Below the pieces are notes generated by a model. It was not told the origin of the DNA, made no database searches, and saw only the letters and a list, made by a program, of their open reading frames with translations. Made by a program: the position numbers and the translations under genes. Of a DNA stretch of 12,174 bases, positions 1 through 6,314 are shown in pieces; the stretch's first letter is position 1; every line of letters starts with the position of its first letter. Origin of the DNA: Holophaga sp. (GTDB lineage: Bacteria > Acidobacteriota > Holophagae > Holophagales > Holophagaceae). The stretch spans positions 1 through 12,174 of the forward strand of contig JARLGP010000188.1 in NCBI GenBank assembly GCA_031292735.1. Reading direction: 5' to 3'.

Positions 1-1915
1 CGGCGGCAGCCGGCCCGCGGGGCTCGGGGGCGGCCATGACCGCGTCCCCGGCCGCGTCGGCGCGCTGGAACAGTTCGCTGCCGCGGAACCGGGCCGCCAC
101 CTCCGAGCCCAGCCGGCGCAGCTCCGCCTGGTAGCCCCGGCGGGCGTACCAACGCGCCGCCTTGGCCCAGATCCCGGACCCCTGGAACCGTTCCAGGGCC
201 TGCTGGTAGCGCGGTCCCAGGTCGTCGTCCAGGTTCCATCCTTCCAGCCGGGTGGCCAGGTTCAGCCACAGCTCCTCGGCGTCGGGCATCCGGTCCAGTT
301 CGCCGAGGACGAGGTCCAGCGCGGCGCGGTGGGAGGGGTCCAGGTAGTCCAGCCGGGCCACGGCGCCGTTCAGCAGATCCTGGTACGGGGTGCCGGGGGC
401 CAGCGGCGCCCGGGTTCCGTCCGGGGCGGCGAAGGCCAGCCTGGCCTTGAACAGCCGGACCTCCTCGGCGCGGGGCACGGGGGTCTGCTGGGCGGCCAGC
501 AGGGCTGCCCGCCGGGCTTCAAAGGCCAGGGCCGGCGGGCCGGATTCCACCAGCGGCAGCAGGTCCAGGGCGGCCCGTCCCTCGCCCCGCTCCACGTGCC
601 GCTCCATGATCGCCACCCGCAGCCCGGGCAGCTCCGGATCGTCGGGCGCGCGCTGGGCCAGGGCCGCGGCCAGGGCCCGGGCGGTGGTGAAGGTGCGGTC
701 CGGGATGGAGCCGTCCTCCAGCCGGTCCAGGGTCTCCTTCCAGGGCACCCCGGTGAGCAGGAACGCCACGGCGCCGGTCCAGAACCCCGGGGTCCGGTCC
801 AGGTTGGCCACCCAGCGGTAGCTTTCGTCGTTGTAGGTGCCCCAGGCCAAAGGCCGGCCGCCGGCGCGCAGGGCCAGCCGGGAGAGCGAGGCCAGGTCCC
901 CGGTCTGCTCACCGGCGCTGCCGGCGTGGGCCGCGGCCAGGGCCGCGCGGAAGGCTTCCGGCACCGCGTCCAGTTCCCCGTACAGGCGGGCCAGCAGCAG
1001 CAGCCCGGGCCGGTCCAGGTCCTTGCCGTAGCGTCGCTCCACCTGGCGCAGCAGGTCGGCGGCGGCGCCGCCCTGGCCGCGACCCTGGAACCAGGTGGCC
1101 AGGCGCACCAGGGCGGCGGCGTCGAACCGGGCATCCAGGGCGGCCCGCCACTGGGAGGGCGCCTGCCCCGCCACCTGGTCCACCCGGGCGGCATAGGCCT
1201 TGCGGAAGTCCAGCCCCCAGGGCCGGGCCACGGCGTCGTCCAGCAACTGGAAGGCGCCGCGGCGGTCGCCGTGGTCGGCCCGCAGATCGGCGCGGAGCAG
1301 CAGCCGGCGCTCGGGGTCCAGGGCCTGGCCGCGATCCAGGGCCCGCTCCGCCTCGGCCAGCCGCCCGGCCCGTTCCAGGGCCCGCACCCAGCGTTCCAGG
1401 GCCGGGCCGTCCGCGGGAAACAGTTCCGACCGGGCCTGGATCATGGCCATGGGATCGGCCAGCTCCGGATGCGCCCGGGCCCATTCGATGCGCTGGTCGG
1501 CCAGCTCCAGCCGCTCGCCTTCGGCCAGTCCGGGCAGGGCCTGCTCGGCGGCCATCAGGGCGGCGGCCGGCTCGTGGTGGGCCGCCGCCCAGCGGGCCAG
1601 CTCGGCCCAGCCCCGGGGGCCCTGGGCCGGGGCCCAGCGCCGCATGGCCTCCAGGGCGCCCCGGCGGTCGCCCAGGGCCAGCCGGGCTTCGGCCAGATGG
1701 CGCAGCGCGGCGGCGTCCTGGCCGGCTTCCAGCAGCCGGGCCAGTTCCGCGGTGGGGGTGGGATAGTGCACCCGGTGCCCGTCCACCAGGGCGAAGCGGG
1801 TGGCGAGGCTGTAGATCCAGTCGCCCTCCGTGAGCTCCTCCCAGGGGATCACCGAGCCGGCCAGGCCGGCCACGGCGGCAGCCAGGATCCAGGCGGCGGC
1901 GCGCGGGAACCTCAC
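1..1915 (-). CDS. Exported TPR-like helical-repeat protein, 3' end missing
   Basis: I read this frame open for 638 codons, from a GTG at 1915 to the window edge, so the C-terminus is missing. The start is supported by GGAGG (1923-1927) 7 bases upstream and by a GTGA overlap with the stop of the preceding gene. Residues 1-22 have basic residues, then an Ala/Leu/Val-rich stretch ending AVAGLAGS: a signal peptide or membrane anchor. The rest is almost all Ala/Leu/Arg/Glu helical segments with TPR-like helix pairs, for example around residues 67-94 (LRHLAEARLALGDRRGALEA) and 172-230. The stretch at 355-385 is less repetitive and richer in Trp, Tyr and Asn. No catalytic motif is visible. As last visible gene of the operon it is probably a periplasmic scaffold or partner for the two upstream products. 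I do not recognise a named family; TPR-like architecture is judged from helix periodicity only. Confidence 0.85.
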   Translation of the reverse strand, partial: MRFPRAAAWILAAAVAGLAGSVIPWEELTEGDWIYSLATRFALVDGHRVHYPTPTAELARLLEAGQDAAALRHLAEARLALGDRRGALEAMRRWAPAQGPRGWAELARWAAAHHEPAAALMAAEQALPGLAEGERLELADQRIEWARAHPELADPMAMIQARSELFPADGPALERWVRALERAGRLAEAERALDRGQALDPERRLLLRADLRADHGDRRGAFQLLDDAVARPWGLDFRKAYAARVDQVAGQAPSQWRAALDARFDAAALVRLATWFQGRGQGGAAADLLRQVERRYGKDLDRPGLLLLARLYGELDAVPEAFRAALAAAHAGSAGEQTGDLASLSRLALRAGGRPLAWGTYNDESYRWVANLDRTPGFWTGAVAFLLTGVPWKETLDRLEDGSIPDRTFTTARALAAALAQRAPDDPELPGLRVAIMERHVERGEGRAALDLLPLVESGPPALAFEARRAALLAAQQTPVPRAEEVRLFKARLAFAAPDGTRAPLAPGTPYQDLLNGAVARLDYLDPSHRAALDLVLGELDRMPDAEELWLNLATRLEGWNLDDDLGPRYQQALERFQGSGIWAKAARWYARRGYQAELRRLGSEVAARFRGSELFQRADAAGDAVMAAPEPRGPAAA

Positions 1916-4215
1916 GGGCGCACCTCCAGCACGGCGTGCGCGAAGCCGCGGTTGCGCGCCGCGTCCACCGCCTCGAACAGCACCTCCCGGCTGCCCGCGC
2001 TGCCCGGGGGGATCCAGACCAGGCCCACGCTGCGCTGCTCCCGGGCGTCCCAGCGCAGCGGCACCGGGGCGCCGTCGCCCACCCGGGCGCTGAGGAACAC
2101 CACGTCCTGGTCGGCGGCGGCGGCGATCCGCAGCATGGTTCCGGCCCGGCAGACCGCGGGCAGCTGGGGCCGGATTCCGGGGGTCTTGCCGTCCAGGACG
2201 AAGTGCTTGGTTTCGGAACTGCGCGCCCCGCTGCGGTCGCGCACCAGGATGCGCACCGGGTAGCGGCCGTCCTTGAGCCCCTCGGGCACCAGGAATCGGC
2301 CTTCCCAGATGGTGCTGGCGGGCCGGTGCGCCAGTTCCAGCTTCAGCCCGAAGGGCAGCAGCGCGGTGGCCGCCACCGTCCCCGGATCGCATTCCACCCG
2401 GAGCACCGGGTCCCCGGGCTGGATCCGCCGGGGCCGCAGCAGGGCCCGGGGCGCCGCCAGGAAGGCGGTGTAGGGGGTAACGAACTTGTAGCGCCTGGAC
2501 AGGGCGATGACCTCCTCGATCCAGTCCCGGCGCTCGCCGTCCGCCTCGATCCGGCCCAGCAGGTCGTCCACCCGGGCCCGGGCCCAGCGCCGGGGCAGGT
2601 CCCGGGCGTCCAGGGCCCGCTCCGGCAGGGCCGCCTTCAGGCTGGCACCGCCGCCGGGGAGCAGCGGGGAGCGGAGCTGGAACTGGAGCCCGGCGCCGGG
2701 GGCGGCGTAGCGCCCCACCCAGCCGGACAGCGCGCCCGGTTCCGGCGGCTGCACCAGCACCGGGTAGATGTCATGCAGGCGCGGTTCGCCGCCAGCGACG
2801 GTGAAGGGCGGCCGGCCCTGCCCCGGGCTTCCGGACCGGGCCGGGGCGCCGGGGGTCAGCAGGCGCTGGAAGAACAGATCGCCTTCCAGCTCGGTGGCGG
2901 TGGGGGCCAGCAGCTGCTCCGAGGCCGCGGCCAGGGCCGGGCCCGGGTCGCCGGAACTCACCGCGGTGAACAGCGGAAGCGGCCCGGCCGCGGCCCGGAG
3001 CGCCCGACCCGAGCCCGGCCCCTGGGCGCCGGTGAGCAGCAGGATCCGGCCATGGTCGCCCAGCAGGGCGCGGGCGGCGCCCAGGGCCCGGGCCAGGTCG
3101 GTCCCGGGCCCCAGGGGCCGCTGGCGGAGGGCGGCCAGGGCGGTCTGGACCGCCTGGGGGGTGGCCGCCTGCAGGCTGGCGGGGCCCGGGGTCAGGTCGT
3201 AGGGGATGAGGGCGAACCGGTCCTCCGGGCCCAGCGCCTGGAGCACCCGCACCAGCTGGCCATAGGCGGTCTCCAGCCCGCCCCAGCGGTGGCCCAGCCC
3301 GGTGTCGAACAGGATGGCCAGGGTCACGGCCCCGGGCCCCCGGGGCGCGGCCGCCCTGGCGGCGCCGGCCGCGCCCGGCGGCAGGGCTTCCAGCAGGAAG
3401 AACCCGTCCCGTTCCGGCGGAATGTCCGCGGGCCGCTCCCAGGGCGCCAGGGCCAGGCCGTCCGGCAGCAGCCCGTCGGGGTTGCGGAAGGCGGAAAGCC
3501 TGAGCGGCGCGTTCCCCCGGGGGCGGAAGCGCACCACCAGGTCCCGGTCCAGCTTCACGCCCTGGCCGCTGAAGGCGGCCCCCTCCGGCGCGGCCTGCAG
3601 CGCCAGGCCGGAACCGAAGCCGTCCAGCACCGCGTCCTCCAGCCGCACCCGGACCGTAAGCCGGTCGGCCACCGGCGGTTCCGCGTCCGGAGGCCGCAGG
3701 GCCAGGCGGAATTCGCCCAGCCCGCCGAGGTACGGCACCTCCTGCTGGAACTGCAGTTCCAGACGCTTGGTGGCCAGGGCCGGGATGGGGGTGATGGCCG
3801 CCGAGAACAGGGTGCCGCCGGGCCTCTGGTCCTCCTCCTCACCCTGCTGCAGCAGCCCGGGGTCGATGCGCTGGCGCTCCAGCTCCTGGTAGATGGACCG
3901 GGCCCGCCGCTTTTCCAGGATCACCCCCGGAATCCGCCGCAGGCCGTCCCAGACCGCGAAGTCGCCCACCGCCGCGGACGGCGGCAGGGCGAACCGGTAG
4001 GTGCCCTCCTGGGCCGACGGGGTGTGGTTCTCGAACACCTGGAGCACGTTCACCCGGGCGTAGCCCCGGCCCAGGTCCACCTCCACGGTCATCTCCCGCA
4101 GCGAGAGCACGGCGGCATCGGGGCGTCCGGAACCGGTGGGCACCAGCAGGCCTGCCTGGGCATGCAGCAGGACCGCGCAGCAGGCCAGCAGGAGGAGGCG
4201 GAAGGCGGCGGCCAT
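1912..4215 (-). CDS. Secreted VIT and von Willebrand factor A domain protein
   Basis: 767 aa from ATG 4215. A TTG 21 bases upstream would add seven residues ahead of the signal peptide and overlap the previous gene, so I prefer the ATG. Residues 1-21 are a signal peptide with likely cleavage after AQA. Residues about 36-125 are a VIT domain (Ala/Val strand, VLQVFENHT, YRFALPPSAAVGDF, then the EKRRARSIYQELE helix). A VWA-like domain spans about 296-420. Residues 543-590 (RARVDDLLGRIE, later YKFVTPYTAFLA) match the conserved segment after VWA in inter-alpha-trypsin-like bacterial proteins. The C-terminus, about 600-767, looks like beta-sandwich modules. The MIDAS motif is degraded: DTGLG replaces DxSxS and TGA replaces TDG. 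The start is 1 base after the propeller gene's stop; the stop overlaps the next start. Likely an exported protein-interaction factor; substrate unknown. Confidence 0.9.
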   Translation of the reverse strand: MAAAFRLLLLACCAVLLHAQAGLLVPTGSGRPDAAVLSLREMTVEVDLGRGYARVNVLQVFENHTPSAQEGTYRFALPPSAAVGDFAVWDGLRRIPGVILEKRRARSIYQELERQRIDPGLLQQGEEEDQRPGGTLFSAAITPIPALATKRLELQFQQEVPYLGGLGEFRLALRPPDAEPPVADRLTVRVRLEDAVLDGFGSGLALQAAPEGAAFSGQGVKLDRDLVVRFRPRGNAPLRLSAFRNPDGLLPDGLALAPWERPADIPPERDGFFLLEALPPGAAGAARAAAPRGPGAVTLAILFDTGLGHRWGGLETAYGQLVRVLQALGPEDRFALIPYDLTPGPASLQAATPQAVQTALAALRQRPLGPGTDLARALGAARALLGDHGRILLLTGAQGPGSGRALRAAAGPLPLFTAVSSGDPGPALAAASEQLLAPTATELEGDLFFQRLLTPGAPARSGSPGQGRPPFTVAGGEPRLHDIYPVLVQPPEPGALSGWVGRYAAPGAGLQFQLRSPLLPGGGASLKAALPERALDARDLPRRWARARVDDLLGRIEADGERRDWIEEVIALSRRYKFVTPYTAFLAAPRALLRPRRIQPGDPVLRVECDPGTVAATALLPFGLKLELAHRPASTIWEGRFLVPEGLKDGRYPVRILVRDRSGARSSETKHFVLDGKTPGIRPQLPAVCRAGTMLRIAAAADQDVVFLSARVGDGAPVPLRWDAREQRSVGLVWIPPGSAGSREVLFEAVDAARNRGFAHAVLEVRP
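1923..1927 (-). promoter_or_regulatory. Ribosome binding site deciding the GTG start of the TPR-like gene
   Basis: The minus strand reads GGAGG 7 bases before the GTG at 1915. It lies inside the last codons of the VIT/VWA gene, so the two genes are likely translationally coupled. Confidence 0.7.
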
Positions 4216-4216
4216 G

Positions 4217-6025
4217 TCAGGCGCCCCCGTCGGCAAGCGGCAGGCGCAGCCGGGCCAGGCCCTCGTCGGTGCCCACGTACAGGGCGTCGGCGCCGGGCAG
4301 GATGGCGGTGATCCGCGGCGATGGCAGCGCCAGCCGGAGCGGTTCGAAGCGCGAGCCGTCCTGGCTCAGGCGGAACAGGCCCTGGCCGTCGGTGCCCAGG
4401 AACAGCCGGCCTCCGGCCTCCACCAGGCATCCGGGGTTCACCTTGAACCCGTCGGTTTCCGGGAACGGCTGGAACCGGCCCTGGGGCGGCCCGCCGGCGG
4501 TGCGCCGCGCCACCCCGCCGCCGTAGGTGCCGATGTACAGGGCATCCGCGCGCAGGGCCAGGGCGGTCACCCAGGGATGCGGCAACCGCCCTTCCCCGGC
4601 GGTGACCCGCCAGGCCACCTTGCTGCCGGAGACCGCGCCCAGGCCCGAGGGGGTGCCCACGAACAGCGGGTCGCCCCCGGCCAGGGCCAGGGTCTGGTTG
4701 CCGGGCAGGCCGTGGAAGGCCGACAGGAAGCGGGATCCCGGCAACAGCAGCCCCTGTCCGTAGCCCACCGCGATCCCGTCCCGGGTGGCGGCCAGGGCGA
4801 AGGCCGGGCCCTCGGCGCCGCCGGGCATGGCGGTCCAGCGCCTGCCGTCGAAGCGCGCGGCGCCCCGCAGGCTGGCCACGTACAGTCCGTCCCCGGAGGT
4901 GAGGATGGCGTTCACCGCCCAGGCCGGGGCGCCCGGCATCCGGGACCAGGCCCAGTCCTGGCCTGCGGGCTGCCCCAGGGCCAGGCCGCCGTCGAAGGCC
5001 CCCAGCACCAGCCGGGAGCCCAGCAGCCCCAGGGCGCTCACGTGCGCCGAACCGGGCGGCAGCGCCATGGATCGGGGCCGCGCCAGCACCCAGCCCGAGC
5101 CGGCCTGCCGATAGAGCCCGGCCTCGGTGTCCGCGAACACCTGGCCGGACGCCGCCAGCAGCTTGCGCGGCCGGGCCGGCAGGAACTCCTCCGCGCCGTT
5201 GCCGCTGCCTTCGTAGCGCAGCAGGCGCCCGCCCCCGGCGGCGTAGACCCGGGATCCGACCACCGCCGCCGAGGCCACGTCCTCGCCGCCGGCGACCGGC
5301 GCCAGGGCCCCGTCCACCGGCCCCCGGGCCAGGCCGGCAGCGGACACCACCCACAGGTCTCCGCCGCACAGCCCCACCCAGTCGATCCAGGGGTCCGGCG
5401 CAGCCAGCGGCGTCACCCGCCCAGGGCTGACCCGCCGCAGCCCCTCCTCGCCGCCTGCCACCAGCAGGCCGCCCTCGCCCAGGGCGATGCTGCGCACCGG
5501 CGCCGGGTCCAGCCGTTCCAGCACCGGCGCGCCCCAGGCGGCCCGGAACAGCCCTTCCCGGGCCCCGATCCAAAGCTGCCCGCCGGAACTTTCGCACAGG
5601 GTGCGCACGTGCAGGGTGCCGAACCCGCTGAGCAGCTCCTCCCAGCGTCCGTCCCGGCGCAGGTACAGCCCGCCCGCGGCCAGCCCCAGCGCAGGTCGGC
5701 CGCGCCACAGGGTCAGGGCCGCGGCCCCCAGGGTGGGCAGGCCCCAGGACAGATCGCCCGCGCTGTCCCGCACGCCAAAGCCCCCCGCGGTGGTGAGATC
5801 GTCCCCCGCGCCGGCCACCGCCTCCACTTCACCGCCGCCCCAGCGCTCGATCCGCGCCTGCTCCGGCAGCGGCACCAGACGCAGGTCGGCACGGTTGCGG
5901 GCCGGCTGCGCCAGAGCCCCGCGCACGTCCCGGGCCACCTTCAGGTAGGCCCCCAGGCCCGCGGCCAGGACCAGGAGTGCGGGGACTGCGAGGACAACCC
6001 CGAGGCGCTTGGGAAAGAGGACCAT
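4217..6025 (-). CDS. Membrane-anchored beta-propeller protein (two-component-regulator-propeller-like repeats)
   Basis: 602 aa from ATG 6025. An in-frame TAG at 6062-6064 leaves no other ATG, GTG or TTG start. No clear Shine-Dalgarno precedes it. Residues 1-6 are basic and 7-29 form one hydrophobic segment, so the product is probably a signal-anchored inner-membrane protein with a periplasmic body. The body carries repeated blades of the Reg_prop kind, a hydrophobic strand, then L-x-V/I-G-T/A-x-x-G-L: LWIGAREGLFR (151-161), LYVASLRGAARFDG (381-394), LFVGTPSGLGAV (454-465), LYIGTYGGGVARR (496-508), LFLGTDGQGLFRL (541-553) and LYVGTDEGLARL (582-593). In the known family these repeats form sensor propellers of hybrid histidine kinases, but no kinase, HAMP or output domain is present. 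It is first gene of the operon, so it may be the anchor or ligand-sensing part. Function unknown. Confidence 0.85.
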   Translation of the reverse strand: MVLFPKRLGVVLAVPALLVLAAGLGAYLKVARDVRGALAQPARNRADLRLVPLPEQARIERWGGGEVEAVAGAGDDLTTAGGFGVRDSAGDLSWGLPTLGAAALTLWRGRPALGLAAGGLYLRRDGRWEELLSGFGTLHVRTLCESSGGQLWIGAREGLFRAAWGAPVLERLDPAPVRSIALGEGGLLVAGGEEGLRRVSPGRVTPLAAPDPWIDWVGLCGGDLWVVSAAGLARGPVDGALAPVAGGEDVASAAVVGSRVYAAGGGRLLRYEGSGNGAEEFLPARPRKLLAASGQVFADTEAGLYRQAGSGWVLARPRSMALPPGSAHVSALGLLGSRLVLGAFDGGLALGQPAGQDWAWSRMPGAPAWAVNAILTSGDGLYVASLRGAARFDGRRWTAMPGGAEGPAFALAATRDGIAVGYGQGLLLPGSRFLSAFHGLPGNQTLALAGGDPLFVGTPSGLGAVSGSKVAWRVTAGEGRLPHPWVTALALRADALYIGTYGGGVARRTAGGPPQGRFQPFPETDGFKVNPGCLVEAGGRLFLGTDGQGLFRLSQDGSRFEPLRLALPSPRITAILPGADALYVGTDEGLARLRLPLADGGA

Positions 6026-6076
6026 GCGTTGGAACCGGCTGAGAAAAAATCGGGTGAATGGCTATGAATTCGCCAT

Positions 6077-6105
6077 AGTATACGCCGAAATCGGGTACCG
6101 GAAAG
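6077..6105 (-). promoter_or_regulatory. Possible sigma-70-type promoter for the propeller/VWA/TPR operon
   Basis: On the minus strand TATACT (6082-6077) is a 5/6 match to the -10 hexamer and would start transcription about 45 bases before the ATG at 6025. The matching -35 region is only a pyrimidine-rich CTTTCC at 17 bp spacing, so the call rests on the -10 and the local AT-richness. Confidence 0.3.
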
Positions 6106-6156
6106 AAAAAACAGAGCCCATGAAAACGCCAGGCACCGAGCCGGAAGCAGGACCAT

Positions 6157-6174
6157 ATTTAATGCGCATTTAAT
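6157..6174. repeat. Direct repeat ATTTAAT with overlapping palindrome AATGCGCATT
   Basis: ATTTAAT occurs at 6157-6163 and again at 6168-6174, an 11-bp period (one helical turn). The 10-bp perfect palindrome AATGCGCATT (6161-6170) overlaps both copies. It sits between divergent genes in a locally AT-rich stretch, as expected for a regulator binding site, but no regulator is encoded nearby. Confidence 0.45.
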
Positions 6175-6177
6175 ACA

Positions 6178-6190
6178 TTGATTGAATCAA
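6178..6190. promoter_or_regulatory. Palindromic operator candidate, FNR/CRP-like half-sites
   Basis: TTGATTGAATCAA is a perfect 13-bp palindrome around 6184. Its arms equal the FNR half-site (TTGAT and ATCAA) but are separated by 3 bases instead of the 4 of the known FNR box, so a CRP/FNR protein is only one possibility. The site is 125 bp before the mutase start and 153 bp before the divergent operon start. Confidence 0.4.
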
Positions 6191-6279
6191 CATAAACAAT
6201 CTGATGACCAGATGGCTTCCTCACGCCCGCCGGGAATCCCGGGCTCCTTTGCCCGCCGAAGGGGCCGCAGGAGCTGGGG

Positions 6280-6288
6280 TGGTATGCT
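6280..6288 (+). promoter_or_regulatory. Possible extended -10 promoter of the phospho-sugar mutase gene
   Basis: TGGTATGCT fits the extended -10 pattern TG-N-TATNNT and would give a leader of about 20 bases. No -35 hexamer is present at the usual distance, so this is tentative. Confidence 0.25.
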
Positions 6289-6292
6289 GGGG

Positions 6293-6305
6293 CTCCCATT
6301 GGGAG
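6293..6305 (+). promoter_or_regulatory. Shine-Dalgarno of the mutase gene inside a small hairpin
   Basis: GGGAG (6301-6305) lies 9 bases before ATG 6315 and fixes that start over the upstream in-frame ATG at 6204, which has no Shine-Dalgarno. The 13 bases CTCCCATTGGGAG are a perfect inverted repeat, so the same GGGAG can pair with CTCCC just upstream and be masked. Confidence 0.5.
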
Positions 6306-6314
6306 ACGCCCGCC

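Noticed and set aside
329..2263. Long plus-strand open frame (644 codons) opposite the TPR-like gene
   Set aside because: Product is low-complexity Gly/Gln/Pro/Arg-rich with no domain. It is the mirror of GC-biased third positions in the real minus-strand gene.
1936..4311. Plus-strand open frame of 791 codons opposite the VIT/VWA gene
   Set aside because: Low-complexity composition, and it crosses a gene boundary of the real operon; the minus strand has signal peptide, VIT and VWA features.
4136..6067. Plus- and minus-strand long frames over the propeller gene (643 and 539 codons)
   Set aside because: Both lack domains and are rich in Gly/Arg/Pro/Gln; the frame with the membrane anchor and repeated propeller blades is the coding one.
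6204..6314. N-terminal extension of the mutase from the ATG at 6204
   Set aside because: No Shine-Dalgarno, low-complexity residues with no family counterpart, while ATG 6315 has GGGAG at 9 bases.
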